Below are positions 19,001-27,323 of a stretch of 64,000 nt of DNA, one piece after another. The stretch comes from CBDCKN01 sp965219035 (GTDB lineage Bacteria > Gemmatimonadota > Gemmatimonadetes > Longimicrobiales > Gaopeijiaceae): assembly GCA_965219035.1 (NCBI GenBank), contig CBDCMR010000003.1, positions 1,240,001 through 1,304,000 on the forward strand. Reading direction: 5' to 3'. The position numbers and the translations under genes were made by a program. How positions within the stretch are numbered: position 1 is the stretch's first letter; each line of letters opens with the position of its first letter. The notes beneath the pieces were generated by a model, which was not told the origin of the DNA, made no database searches, and saw only the letters and a list, made by a program, of their open reading frames with translations.

Positions 19001-19309
19001 AACCTTCAAGGCTTGGGCTATCACTGGGAGCTGGAGATTCATCGCATGGGTGATATCCCCACCCGGGAGATCCTCCGTTCCGCGACAATCAATGGGGCCA
19101 TCGCCCTGGGCCTCGATCAGGATCTGGGCTCGTTGGAGACGGGGAAGTTGGCGGACCTCCAGGTCCTTGATCGGAATCCGCTGCTCGATATCCAAAACAC
19201 GCAGTCGATCCGTTTCGTCATGCTGAATGGCCGCCTCTACGACGCCAACACGCTGGACGAAGTGTGGCCGCGGCAGCGCACCGTGCCGAGACAGTGGTGG
19301 TGGCAATAG
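16073..19309 (+). CDS. exported TolB-like propeller fused to an amidohydrolase
   Basis: A 1078-aa protein with GGAGGGTAGG before the ATG and a signal peptide (MVALLICALVIPVAGEAQ). Residues ~40-660 contain TolB/WD40-like strands (VSPDGRTIVFEM, FSPDGARIVFVSDR). Residues ~670-1078 form a metal-dependent amidohydrolase with the HxH metal motif at His735/His737 in VDAHGHVG. The family's C-terminal strand KLADLQVLDRNPL ends the fold. A short Gly/Arg/Gln run lies near residue 485. This fusion is widespread in Gemmatimonadota and Acidobacteriota; a role in cleaving cyclic amides or peptides outside the cytoplasm is likely, but the substrate is unknown. It lies 30 bases after the sialidase-like gene, so co-transcription is likely. 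Confidence 0.88.
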   Translation: MKRYLGGGMLMVALLICALVIPVAGEAQRTDTVGFPLEPTRTVSFTTDEGTWLDLDVSPDGRTIVFEMLGDLYTLPIAGGKATRITSGFSYDAQPRFSPDGARIVFVSDRGGAHNVWIAAADGTGLRMITQGDNSRYQSPEWTPDGHIAVLRGAGLRSRVPTPFPVRNYPEYDYYELVLLDLRGGTGTPLPVTGGKSVSGPAFGSDPRYVYAAAGTLVGYGSWSIVVYDRDTGKTATRVRRLGGAVRPIISADNRWLVYGTRHDAGQALRLVDLTTGDDRMLVADAQRDEQESWTSRDLMPASAFTPDGQTLIIYKKGGFWRIAIPGGEATKIPFTADVELGLAPLERFQYPLKDSTLLVRQIRGARPSPDGRRLVFTALNKLWVMDLVGCESGAGSRSACQPRRLTSEASELGEHGPVWSPDGQFIAYVTWTNEGQNSGGDIYRVSATSSRPEPPERLTTRRAVYDTPTYSSDGRRIVAQRRGRQQQLRGGGGGAELSDLVWLPSDGGEATVIAPGTATPQFTRDASRVWVAANDGSGSVELVSMRWDGQDRRVEVTVPGAQNVWISPDGTQAIATGGPGPQLFHFAMSGVPADTIDLVTPAASGVPLRKLTSIAAHFSDWSRNAKTIHYSIGRSFFTIDAPFTADGANDGRSTARQLDVTLVVPQDRPRGTVVFRGARLVTMNGNEVIENGDLVVTDNRITAVGASGRVAIPGGAEVIDVSGKTILPGYVDAHGHVGAGTWDLLSTSKWEYQANLAYGVTTVRDPSTGVDAFGYAELVQTGAMLGPRLYATGPALHGDQNITSLEDARNIIARYHDFYGANYIKEYSPGERKVRQWIIMAAREKRVTVVTDPDMDIAKYLTEVWDGYHEIGHGWSFLPIYKDLAELVAASKTAFTATLITSLTSRAQGDDYFYFRRNIHDDPKLRRFFPHEEIDRRVLRRGGWYAENQFTVKEDAEGLRKMIEAGALVAIGGHGNLQGLGYHWELEIHRMGDIPTREILRSATINGAIALGLDQDLGSLETGKLADLQVLDRNPLLDIQNTQSIRFVMLNGRLYDANTLDEVWPRQRTVPRQWWWQ

Positions 19310-19336
19310 GGCCAAGATGACAGTTCCTACTTCCAT

Positions 19337-20878
19337 CTACTGCCGTTCCGCCGTCACGGGGGTGCCCGGCAGGGCAGACCGGATGAAGCTGGCCACATCC
19401 GCTTTGAACTTCTCTAGCTCTTCTTCGACGATGTACATCATGTGGCCGGCTTCATAGTAGCTCATGCTCACCCGCTCTTGGTAATCGGGCTCCCAGCCTA
19501 GGTGGGCGAAGGTGTACTCCGTGCCAAAGAACGGCGTCGCCATGTCGTAGTACCCGTTGGCCACGAAGACCTGGAGATACGGATTGCGGGCCATGGCCCC
19601 TCGAAGCGCCTCGACCTTGGCGACCGGACGACCCTCGTAGTTGCTGTAGTTCCAGGGGCGCACCATCCCGGAGGTGTAGTACACCTCGTCGGTCCGGTAG
19701 CCCAGCTCGTTCCGAACGTAGTCCACGAACAATGCCGTGTACGCACCCGAGAGGGCGTGACTCGACGGGTCGAACTCCTGATCCATGCCCACCGCGTCGG
19801 CGTCCCGGGCGGTGAAGCGGCTGTCTAGCCGGCCCGTCATCAGGCGCTCGTTCCGGAGCAGCTCCTTGCGGAACTGCCCGGCCTCGATCCGGAGGTTCGT
19901 ACGCTCGACGAAGTCGGCCGAGACGCCCGTCAGGCGGGCCACCTTTTCCGCGACCTCACGCCGTTCGTCCAGGCTCAGGAGATTGCCCTTGTGCAGCGCC
20001 GTCGAGTACTCACCGATGGCGAAGTCCCGGGCCTCGTCCAGAACCGACTCCAGATCCCGACCCTGCAATTCCGGTCCCAGACGGCCGTGATACCAGGCAG
20101 TGGCGGTGTAGGTCGGGAGGAACACGACGTAGGGCTTCTCGTTCACGTAATTGAAGCGAATCGTGGAGAAGTCGAGGACCGAAGAGACCAGGACGATTCC
20201 GTTCAACTCGATGCCCCGGTCCTGGAGGACGGGAGCGAGACCCGCAGAACGGAGGGTCCCATAGCTCTCTCCCAGGAGGAACTTCGGCGATGTCCAGCGC
20301 TCGAAGCGGGTACTGTAGCGGCGGATGAACTCAGCCACCCATTGGAGGTCCTCCTCGACCCCGTGGAACTGGCTCTTGCCCTCCCCCTCCACGGGCCGGC
20401 TGTAGCCGGTCATCACCGGGTCGATCATGACCAGGTCGGTGACGTCAATGATCGAGTACTGGTTCTCGACCAGGCGGTAGGGGGGGGGAGGCTGGAATCC
20501 GTCCTCGGCCATCTGAATCCTCCGGGGCCCCAGAGCACCCATGTGGAGCCAGATGGAGGCCGAGCCCGGTCCTCCGTTGTAGGCGAAGGTGATTGGACGA
20601 GTCCGGCCTCCGGGCATGCCGTCGCGTGTGTAGGCGACGAAAAACGCCTTGGCCTTGGGCTCCCCCGCCTCGTCCTTCAAGAGGAGGGTTCCGGCGGTGG
20701 CCGTATAGCGGACCTCCTCACCGCCGATGCGCACGCTGTGCTGGGTCTTGTTCAGGTCCTCCTCGGGAATCGAGCCAGCGGCGGGCTCGGACTCCGCGCC
20801 CGGTTGCTGTGCACCGACGCGCTGCGCGTGAAGCGTCGTCATCACCAAGACAACCGCGGTGATCAGTACGTGTCTCAT
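19337..20878 (-). CDS. exported S10-type serine carboxypeptidase
   Basis: A 513-aa protein. The ATG at 20878 is used because a signal peptide follows (VLITAVVLVMTTLHAQRVGAQ) with GAGAAG upstream. The family hallmarks are present: oxyanion motif NGGPGSASIW, nucleophile Ser205 in GESYGT, Asp445 in NGYYDMATP and His479 in YEAGHMMY. Such enzymes release C-terminal amino acids from peptides, which complements the dipeptide-releasing S9 enzymes around it. It converges with the amidohydrolase gene (27 bases between stops). Confidence 0.92.
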   Translation of the reverse strand: MRHVLITAVVLVMTTLHAQRVGAQQPGAESEPAAGSIPEEDLNKTQHSVRIGGEEVRYTATAGTLLLKDEAGEPKAKAFFVAYTRDGMPGGRTRPITFAYNGGPGSASIWLHMGALGPRRIQMAEDGFQPPPPYRLVENQYSIIDVTDLVMIDPVMTGYSRPVEGEGKSQFHGVEEDLQWVAEFIRRYSTRFERWTSPKFLLGESYGTLRSAGLAPVLQDRGIELNGIVLVSSVLDFSTIRFNYVNEKPYVVFLPTYTATAWYHGRLGPELQGRDLESVLDEARDFAIGEYSTALHKGNLLSLDERREVAEKVARLTGVSADFVERTNLRIEAGQFRKELLRNERLMTGRLDSRFTARDADAVGMDQEFDPSSHALSGAYTALFVDYVRNELGYRTDEVYYTSGMVRPWNYSNYEGRPVAKVEALRGAMARNPYLQVFVANGYYDMATPFFGTEYTFAHLGWEPDYQERVSMSYYEAGHMMYIVEEELEKFKADVASFIRSALPGTPVTAERQ

Positions 20879-20985
20879 CGAAATCTTCTCAGTGCGTTGA
20901 GGTCGGGAGGGGAGGTGGAAAACGGCCAACGGGGCCCCGGTAACCACTATATGTTGGGGTCGGTGGACTTAAGGTAATACCCCCT

Positions 20986-22179
20986 TCACCCAAAAAGCAG
21001 GAAGAGCATGTGCCCTAGCACTCCAGCGCAGAGACCGCCGGTGAAGTGGGTGGCGATGGCCAGGCTGGTCAGGTCCCGCTCGTTGATGCCGTCCATCATG
21101 CCCACATGAGTACTCAGGAAGCCTGCGTTGCAGATGCCAATAGCGGTAAAGACACAAAGGGCTTTGGCGTCTATGATACCGCTCTCCAGGAACTGCGGAA
21201 CCATGGCAACTGCGGCGCCAACCGACCCCAAAGACGTGACCGGAAACGCGATAGCTTCCGGATTGGAGAACCCAAACAGCGGTTCGATGATGAAGGACAG
21301 TTTCCCTCCGATCCAAGGAAAGAAAGCGATCCCTTCATATGCACCTCCGGTATACACACCCTCGTTCGGTCCATAGGCGAGCATCATGACCATGGTGGTG
21401 ATGATGATGACCCCGGGCATGATGTCGAACCCCGTCTTGACACCATGGACGCCGCCGTCCAGCATGGCTTGCAGGACCCGCTGCGCGACGTTGCCTTGAC
21501 GGACTTCCCGATAACGCAAAATGTCGTAACCTTCTTCCTCCCCGGAGACTACGTCCTCGTCTTTCCCGTATTTCTTCCTTCCGAAGTACCCCATGAGCCT
21601 GACGCTGACAACGCCTCCTAGAATCGCGCCGATGTTACCCAGCAGGACTGCTCTCCCCAAGGACTCAGTATCTGATGACAAAGCCAACATGAACGTTGTC
21701 ACGATGAGCCCCATGCCGAAGACAGTGCCCAAGTTCACGAAAGTCGTGACTTGCCATTTCTTGAAGTACTTCAGGAATCCTTTATCGGCGCTCAAAGGCA
21801 TGACGGCGGGATTGTCCGATAGATAGGTGGCAACAGCGCCGACCGAAATCGCGCCGGGTAGTCCAAAGAGCGGCTTCATCAGCGGAGACAGGATTCGGTT
21901 GGCGATGCTCACGATGCCGAACTCGGAGATGACTGACGTGAAGGCACCCGCGATGATGATGACTCCCATCAGGAAGAAGACGGTGTTCAGTATGAGATCG
22001 TGAGCCGTCCCCATCATAGTCTTGAGTGCGTAGGCAAGACCCATTCTCGACGCGAAGACACCAAACAAGCCTCCGGCGATAACCAAGGAAACGATGGTCT
22101 CCGTGGTGATGGCTTTGACGATTTTTTTCTCTGCCTCGTCCGTTTCGACTGTCTCGTCTCCAGTGACTCCGAATGCCAT
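20986..22179 (-). CDS. multi-pass membrane protein with nucleoside-recognition (Gate) domains
   Basis: A 397-aa integral membrane protein with about ten hydrophobic segments. A short acidic N terminus (GDETVETDEAEKK) precedes TM1. Gate-like features are the small-residue helices LMGVIIIAGAFTSVISEFG and, in the second half, SLGSVGAAVAMVPQFL, plus LSDNPAVMPLSADKGF. This matches the family of Gate-domain (PF07670-type) membrane proteins related to nucleoside transporters but lacking a proven substrate. The stop lies 107 bases before the carboxypeptidase start, and both are on the minus strand. Substrate transport, perhaps of a nucleoside or peptide product, is inference. Confidence 0.65.
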   Translation of the reverse strand: MAFGVTGDETVETDEAEKKIVKAITTETIVSLVIAGGLFGVFASRMGLAYALKTMMGTAHDLILNTVFFLMGVIIIAGAFTSVISEFGIVSIANRILSPLMKPLFGLPGAISVGAVATYLSDNPAVMPLSADKGFLKYFKKWQVTTFVNLGTVFGMGLIVTTFMLALSSDTESLGRAVLLGNIGAILGGVVSVRLMGYFGRKKYGKDEDVVSGEEEGYDILRYREVRQGNVAQRVLQAMLDGGVHGVKTGFDIMPGVIIITTMVMMLAYGPNEGVYTGGAYEGIAFFPWIGGKLSFIIEPLFGFSNPEAIAFPVTSLGSVGAAVAMVPQFLESGIIDAKALCVFTAIGICNAGFLSTHVGMMDGINERDLTSLAIATHFTGGLCAGVLGHMLFLLFG

Positions 22180-22255
22180 GCGCTACATCCTGTTGGAGTT
22201 GGGTGTGATCGCTGAATGTGCTTTGTCTGCCTCGGATGGCAAGAGAACGCATCAT

Positions 22256-22297
22256 ATCCAAGGAAGACATCTGCCGATCCAAGGAAGACATATGCCG
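22256..22297. repeat. 21-bp tandem direct repeat (two copies)
   Basis: Two adjacent units at 22256-22276 and 22277-22297 read ATCCAAGGAAGACAT followed by CTGCCG or ATGCCG, differing at one base. They lie about 80 bases upstream of the Gate-protein start, so an operator role is possible; a simple duplication is equally possible. Confidence 0.7.
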
Positions 22298-22367
22298 AGT
22301 GGTATAGTGTGGCCATGGCCGGATCGTTAATCTCGCTTCGACAACCGGCATGCGTGGCGGAACTGGA

Positions 22368-22529
22368 CACACAACCTACGGTGCGGTCGACGCGATGATC
22401 GAGAAGGGATACGTAGATCCGGAGCGCCTGTTCATCACTGGGTACAGCGCAGAGGGGTGCTCACTTCTTGGATGATCGGTCAAACGGACCGGTTCGTTGC
22501 GGCTGTGGCCCGATTCTCGACTGTCCCTC
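22368..22529 (+). pseudogene. fragment of an S9 peptidase catalytic domain
   Basis: One frame reads TTYGAVDAMIEKGYVDPERL and then FITGYSAEG before breaking. The next frame continues from 22457 with VLTSWMIGQTDRFVAAV. Together they match the nucleophile region of S9 peptidases (G-x-S-x-G-G-VLTSW). The Ser codon survives, but a one-base shift follows it, and there is neither propeller nor Asp/His end. It sits directly before the intact S9 gene at 22546, so it is probably what remains of a neighbouring paralog. Confidence 0.75.
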
Positions 22530-22545
22530 TCCCGCGAGGTAACCC

Positions 22546-24942
22546 GTGCACCACTCTCCCAGATTCCCGCTCCTGGCGTTGGCTGCCGTTTTCGTTCTCA
22601 CGTGGACACTGTCTTCCGGACTGGTCGGGCAGACGCGTCAGCCCACGCCGATCCGACAGTCGACCCTGACCGTTGAGACCGCTACCACAAGCCCGTTGAC
22701 CTTGCGCGACGCATCCCGCAACGACCGGTGGCTGGGGCTTGGCGTTCGCGACATTCGCTGGGACCCCGACGGATCGGTGGTCTACTTCCGCTGGAACGCG
22801 GACCCGCAATCTGACGACGTGTCCGAAGCCGACCCGTGGTACAAGGCGGATCGAGACGGCCGCTGGGTGGAACAGGTGACCGATCCCGGCGTAGCCAGAT
22901 CGATCCCGGGTGCCAACCTGGAATGGAGCCCCAACGGGCGGCTCGCGGTGTGGAGTTCAGGCTCGGGGGTTTTCCTTTATAAATCGGGTCAGACTCGAGC
23001 CATTGTCACCCTGGGGACCTCGATTCAATCCACCCGCTTCCACGGTGACGGTGCGGTGGATATCGTGTCGAGCGAGTCGCTCTACCGATATGCGATCGCC
23101 GAAGGTTCGCTGGCCCTTCTCGCGAATCGGTACACGGTCGAAACGTCCCGCACGACCGCCGAGGGCGAGTGGCTTGCGGTGCAACAGCGCGAACTCTTCG
23201 AACACGTTCGTAATCAGGATGCGCGGCGCGAAGCGATCGCGGCGGCGGGACGGACGGGTTCGCCGACCCAACCGATTCCGGTCAAGAGCGGGCAACGCCT
23301 GGAGAACATCCAGGCATCGCCCGACGGGCGGTATCTGACGTTCCGCGTGCGCGATCCGGCCACCGATCGGCCCAACACGCAGTACATCGACTACGTACAC
23401 GAGTCTGGCTATTCCGCGGTTCGGAACGCACGAGCCAAGACCGGTGAGCCACGAGACGTGGTTACCATGGGCATCCAGCGTATCGACCCAGCGGTACCGC
23501 CCGATTCCCTACATGTGACGTGGGTAACCCTCCCGGAGGCGGGTGACGAAAACACTGTGCCGCACGGGCCGTATTGGAGCCCCGACGGACGGCGCGCGCT
23601 GGTGCAGTTCATCGGTGAGGATCACCAGGACGTGTGGTATGCCGAGTTGGATGTGACGACCGGCATCACCACAGTGATTACGCATGATCACGACGACGGC
23701 TGGATCGGCGGACCGCCGGTGCAGGCGAACTACCTCCGGCCCGCACTGCTCGAGTGGTTGCCCGATGGGAGCTGGGTGTTCGCCTCGGAGCGGTCGGGAT
23801 GGAGTCATCTGTATCGCGTCGACCAGACCGCGACGATCACGCCCCTGACATCGGGTGAATGGGAGGTGCGGGCCGCCGAGTTGAGCCGCGACGGCGCGGT
23901 CTGGCTGCTGCAGACTAGCCGGGACCATCCGTCGGACTATCACCTGTATCGCATGCCGGCCACGGGCGGGGAGATGGTGAAGCTAACGGAGGGCGTGGGC
24001 CGTAACGAAGGGTGGCTCTCCCCGGACGGAGATCGGCTGACGGTGCTCCACGGCACGACCACCGAACTGCCGGACCTGCTCACCGGGCGCGTGGGGTCCG
24101 ACGAAATAAAGCGAGTGACCGTAAGTGGAACCGACAGCTACTTCACGCACGCCCTCGCGACCCCTACCATCGTCTCGTTCCCGCACCAGGACGGGCAGCC
24201 GATCTGGGGGGCGTTGTACACTCCGGACGACCCGCATCCCTACCGGCCCGCAGTCATCCACATCCACGGCGGCGGTTATCGACAGTTCGCGCATCGGGGA
24301 TGGTCGGTGTACGGCTGGGCGTTGCACGTGGGATTCCTCAACTATCTGGTGCAGCAGGGGTACACGGTCCTGGATTTTGACTACCGGGGCGGGGCAGGCT
24401 TCGGGCGGGATTTCCGAACGGACGTCACGGGGTCGCTGGGCATCAAGGACGCGGACGGCGTGGCCGAGGCAGCACGGTACCTGGCGCGGGAGCAGGGGAT
24501 CGATCCCACGCGCATCGGGATGCACGGTGTTTCTTACGGCGGTTTCCTTACGCTGATGACCCTGTTCCGGCACCCCGGCGTCGTCACCGCCGGGATCGCG
24601 CGCGCGTCCGTGACGGACTATGCCCACTACTCCGACGGGTGGACGAGCCGCATACTCGGCGTGCCGCACGAGGACCCGGAAGCTTATGAACGCTCGGGCC
24701 CGATCTACTATGCGGACGGGCTCCGGGATCATCTCTTGCTCACGCACGGGATCGTGGATGACAACGTCCACTTCCAGGAGGCCGCCCGGCTTGTGCAGAA
24801 GCTGATCGAACTCGAGAAGGATTTCGAAGTGATGTACTATCCGGTCGAGCCGCACACGATTCAGACCGAGGCGTCGCGATACGACTTCGTGCGGCGGGCG
24901 GCGGCGTTCTTCGACCGCCATCTGCGTCTTGCGCCACGGTGA
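22546..24942 (+). CDS. exported S9 family peptidase
   Basis: A 798-aa protein with a GTG start preceded by GAGGTAA and followed by a signal peptide (LLALAAVFVLTWTLSSGLVGQ). The propeller strands include WSPNGRLAVWSSG and WSPDGRRALVQF. The hydrolase domain has the triad Ser663 in GVSYGGFLTL, Asp738 in HGIVDDNVHFQ and His770 in VEPHTIQTE. The early motif IHGGGYRQFAHRGW is an oxyanion-type loop seen in acylaminoacyl-peptidase-like S9 enzymes. It converges with the CocE gene downstream. Confidence 0.92.
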   Translation: MHHSPRFPLLALAAVFVLTWTLSSGLVGQTRQPTPIRQSTLTVETATTSPLTLRDASRNDRWLGLGVRDIRWDPDGSVVYFRWNADPQSDDVSEADPWYKADRDGRWVEQVTDPGVARSIPGANLEWSPNGRLAVWSSGSGVFLYKSGQTRAIVTLGTSIQSTRFHGDGAVDIVSSESLYRYAIAEGSLALLANRYTVETSRTTAEGEWLAVQQRELFEHVRNQDARREAIAAAGRTGSPTQPIPVKSGQRLENIQASPDGRYLTFRVRDPATDRPNTQYIDYVHESGYSAVRNARAKTGEPRDVVTMGIQRIDPAVPPDSLHVTWVTLPEAGDENTVPHGPYWSPDGRRALVQFIGEDHQDVWYAELDVTTGITTVITHDHDDGWIGGPPVQANYLRPALLEWLPDGSWVFASERSGWSHLYRVDQTATITPLTSGEWEVRAAELSRDGAVWLLQTSRDHPSDYHLYRMPATGGEMVKLTEGVGRNEGWLSPDGDRLTVLHGTTTELPDLLTGRVGSDEIKRVTVSGTDSYFTHALATPTIVSFPHQDGQPIWGALYTPDDPHPYRPAVIHIHGGGYRQFAHRGWSVYGWALHVGFLNYLVQQGYTVLDFDYRGGAGFGRDFRTDVTGSLGIKDADGVAEAARYLAREQGIDPTRIGMHGVSYGGFLTLMTLFRHPGVVTAGIARASVTDYAHYSDGWTSRILGVPHEDPEAYERSGPIYYADGLRDHLLLTHGIVDDNVHFQEAARLVQKLIELEKDFEVMYYPVEPHTIQTEASRYDFVRRAAAFFDRHLRLAPR

Positions 24943-25025
24943 GCGCGTGGGGCAATGTGTCTTCGTGGATCTCGTCTTTGGGAACGGGCGTCCCGCCGGG
25001 GAGCGTCTGGAGGTGAAGCATCCTT

Positions 25026-25053
25026 CATACTAATTCTGACATACTAATTCTGA
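25026..25053. repeat. 14-bp tandem duplication at the end of the CocE-like gene
   Basis: CATACTAATTCTGA occurs twice without a gap (25026-25039 and 25040-25053). On the minus strand it covers the stop codon of the CocE-like gene, so the downstream copy duplicates the QN-stop end. It looks like a small slippage event. Confidence 0.8.
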
Positions 25054-26858
25054 AGGTTCCCACTCGCGCGGTCGGCGTTGCGATACACTTCGGCCGGCAG
25101 CACCGGCAGAATGAGCGTGGAAGGGTGCTCGCCGTCGTGAAAGATGGTCTGCCGGGCGAGCTGCATCTCGGTGGTAGTGCCGATCGGTGCACCGGTATTC
25201 GGGTTCCGAGCATAGAGTGGAAAGTTGCTGCTCGTGATTTCCACGCGGACACGATGCCCGGGCTGGAACACGTGTCCGACATGGCTCAAATCGATTTCGA
25301 ACCGATAAATCTCGCCTGGCGTCATCAGCCGTGGCTCGGATAACGAATCGCGGAAGCGAGCCCGGATTACGCCGATATACGGCCCCAACATCACGGCGCG
25401 CTCGTCCGGGTGTACGTCAATCAGCTTCGCCATGAAATCGGTATCACGAGCGTCACTGGACGCGTAGAACACAAGCTTGATGCGGCCAGCAATGGCCACC
25501 GGTTCGGTCAGCAACTCACTCGTGTAGACCAATACGTCGTCGCGTCGCTCGACAAAACGCTGGTCCAACGATTGCCCGGAGTGTGTCCACGACAATTCCT
25601 TGTCAGGAGTCGTTGGAACCGGGAATTCCGGGTTGTAGATGTAGCGGTCGGGCGTCTCGGATCCCGGCGGTTCGCGCGAAAGCACTCCGTCACCGGCCAT
25701 GGTGTTGGCCGTTCCGCCACTGTGCAGGTACCAGTTCTCCGTGCTCACCCGCGGGGGCGGCCACGACGGAGAAGTCAGCCATTTGTTTATGCCGGTCAGG
25801 TAGTACTTCACCTTGGGTTCTTTGTCGATGCCGTTGTCGGTCTTGTCCTTCAGCCAGTAGTCGAACCACCTAAGGTGCAGTTCCTTCATATCGACAATGG
25901 CCTCCTTATCGAACGAGAAGTCAGCCACCTCGAGCCTCGGGTTGCGGGTGCCGCCGTGGGTCCACGGGCCGAGGAGGAGCCATTGGCGATCCTCCGCCGG
26001 CGACTCGGCGGTCATACCTTCATAAAAGAACATCTCTCCCCCCTGGTCCCCGTCAAACCAGCCGGTGATGTGAAGGGCCGGATAGTCGATGTTCTCGAAA
26101 TGGCCTGCGAGATCCATTCGCTTCCAGTAATCGTCGAAGGTGGAGTGCGTAATGTAATCCTGCCACATCTGGGAGGGCATTCCCATCGCCTCATCCATTG
26201 TAGCAAGTGGGAGGTGGTTGTAGACCGTGGCCCAATCCACCATATCGAAATTTTGGCTTGTCCTTCCAGAGATACCAAAGTACCAGCGCAGGGGATACAG
26301 GTTGACTGCTCCGTAGTTGTAGTGGTATTCGCGGAACGTCCTGCCCACTGCAGCCGTACTCGCGAGGGCGACCAGGTGGGGCGGCCTGAGCTTGGCCGCC
26401 GCCCACTGAACGTAGCCCAGATACGAGCCACCCATCAGTCCGACCTTCCCGTTACACCAGGGCTGTTGCGCCACCCATTCCACCGTGTCGTAGCCATCCT
26501 CGTCTTCTTGAAAAAAAACATCGAACTCACCGTCCGACTCACCGCGGCCACGCACATCCTGGATGACCACCGCGTAGCCTGCGCGGGCGAAGTATCGTCC
26601 AGACTCCAGCGAAGACTCCCCATTGTTGAGGTATGGAGTTCGGATGAGAAGGGCTGGATACTGTCCGGGCTCTTTGGGCAAATAGACCTCGGCGGAAAGC
26701 TCGATTCCGTCCCTCATGGTGGCTCGCTGGTCGAACAGCATCCGCGGGTAGAGTAACGGCCCTTGAGCTTCGTCCCGGGTTTGCGCTGAGGCCTCTGATT
26801 CGTGGAGGAGTAAGCAAGCCAGAACGACGACGCTGGAGCGAAGAACACTAGATAGCAT
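25044..26858 (-). CDS. exported CocE/NonD-family (S15-type) serine hydrolase
   Basis: A 604-aa protein. The ATG at 26858 has GAGAAGG upstream and starts a signal peptide (LRSSVVVLACLLLHESEASAQ). The alpha/beta hydrolase core carries Ser145 in GGSYLG, Asp269 in ITGWFDGD and His301 in GPWTHGG, the triad of X-Pro dipeptidyl peptidase/cocaine-esterase proteins. A C-terminal jelly-roll domain follows (from about residue 370; GHRVRVEITSSNFPLYARNP). Members cleave esters, amides such as glutaryl-7-ACA or X-Pro peptides; which one cannot be told. It fits the local peptide-degradation theme. Confidence 0.9.
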   Translation of the reverse strand: MLSSVLRSSVVVLACLLLHESEASAQTRDEAQGPLLYPRMLFDQRATMRDGIELSAEVYLPKEPGQYPALLIRTPYLNNGESSLESGRYFARAGYAVVIQDVRGRGESDGEFDVFFQEDEDGYDTVEWVAQQPWCNGKVGLMGGSYLGYVQWAAAKLRPPHLVALASTAAVGRTFREYHYNYGAVNLYPLRWYFGISGRTSQNFDMVDWATVYNHLPLATMDEAMGMPSQMWQDYITHSTFDDYWKRMDLAGHFENIDYPALHITGWFDGDQGGEMFFYEGMTAESPAEDRQWLLLGPWTHGGTRNPRLEVADFSFDKEAIVDMKELHLRWFDYWLKDKTDNGIDKEPKVKYYLTGINKWLTSPSWPPPRVSTENWYLHSGGTANTMAGDGVLSREPPGSETPDRYIYNPEFPVPTTPDKELSWTHSGQSLDQRFVERRDDVLVYTSELLTEPVAIAGRIKLVFYASSDARDTDFMAKLIDVHPDERAVMLGPYIGVIRARFRDSLSEPRLMTPGEIYRFEIDLSHVGHVFQPGHRVRVEITSSNFPLYARNPNTGAPIGTTTEMQLARQTIFHDGEHPSTLILPVLPAEVYRNADRASGNLQN

Positions 26859-27069
26859 GACAACCTTCTCGTCGATGATAAACAAAAATGATAACCTGCT
26901 TGCTGGCCACAAGCCATTGGGATCGCAGACCCAACCCCACCGCTGCGTGTGTCATTCGAAGCCCGGCCACGGATCGCGCTGAAGGCCACAAACTCGGAGG
27001 TGACGCTGCTCATTGGAGTGACATCCCTGATTGGGACACACTTCGGACACAGCCTCGGAAGCCGCAAAG
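26859..27069. other. intergenic region, nothing recognised
   Basis: No supported gene in this stretch between the CocE-like start and the tRNA terminator. Weak reading frames exist on both strands but resemble no family that I know. Confidence 0.4.
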
Positions 27070-27101
27070 AAGCCCCGGCACCAGTTACGGTGTCGGGGCT
27101 T
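27070..27101 (-). terminator. terminator hairpin of a tRNA-Ile gene
   Basis: A 13-bp stem (AAGCCCCGGCACC and GGTGTCGGGGCTT, one G-T wobble) encloses the six-base loop AGTTAC. Read on the minus strand it lies 14 bases after the tRNA 3' end, with a weak T-rich tail (CTTCTTTG). It is the expected place for the tRNA terminator. Confidence 0.75.
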
Positions 27102-27115
27102 ACGCTTTCCCTCAG

Positions 27116-27159
27116 TGGGCCTGGGAAGACTCGAACTTCCGACCTCACGCTTATCAGGC
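27116..27159 (-). tRNA. tRNA-Ile(GAT), 3' half only (integration scar)
   Basis: On the minus strand the 44 bases begin with GCCTGATAAGCGTGAGGTCG and continue as GAAGTTCGAGTCTTCCCAGG to CCCA. They give the anticodon loop CTGATAA (anticodon GAT), variable loop, T arm (GTTCGAGT) and acceptor 3' strand of a bacterial tRNA-Ile. The homology stops abruptly on the 5' side of the anticodon loop, and no D arm or 5' acceptor strand precedes it. CCA is not encoded. A tRNA cut at the anticodon loop with its original terminator still present is what site-specific integration or element decay leaves behind. Confidence 0.85.
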
Positions 27160-27323
27160 TCCTTAGTAGGGGTCGGAAAACTCAGATGGATCGCGCGATT
27201 TGCCGCCTTCGCGATTCTTCAATCTCGTGATCTGCCGGGTCCAATCGACAGGACAACCGACAGGAAAGACGGACTGGACGAGCAACGTCCTCCAAGGCTG
27301 CAGACTGGATCCATGTGGTGGGA

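Noticed and set aside
17699..19336. 545-codon minus-strand frame opposite the amidohydrolase gene
   Set aside because: Shadow frame with Val/Asp/Arg-rich composition and no family features.
22256..22297. CRISPR array
   Set aside because: Only two adjacent repeats without spacers; no array-like spacing anywhere in the window.
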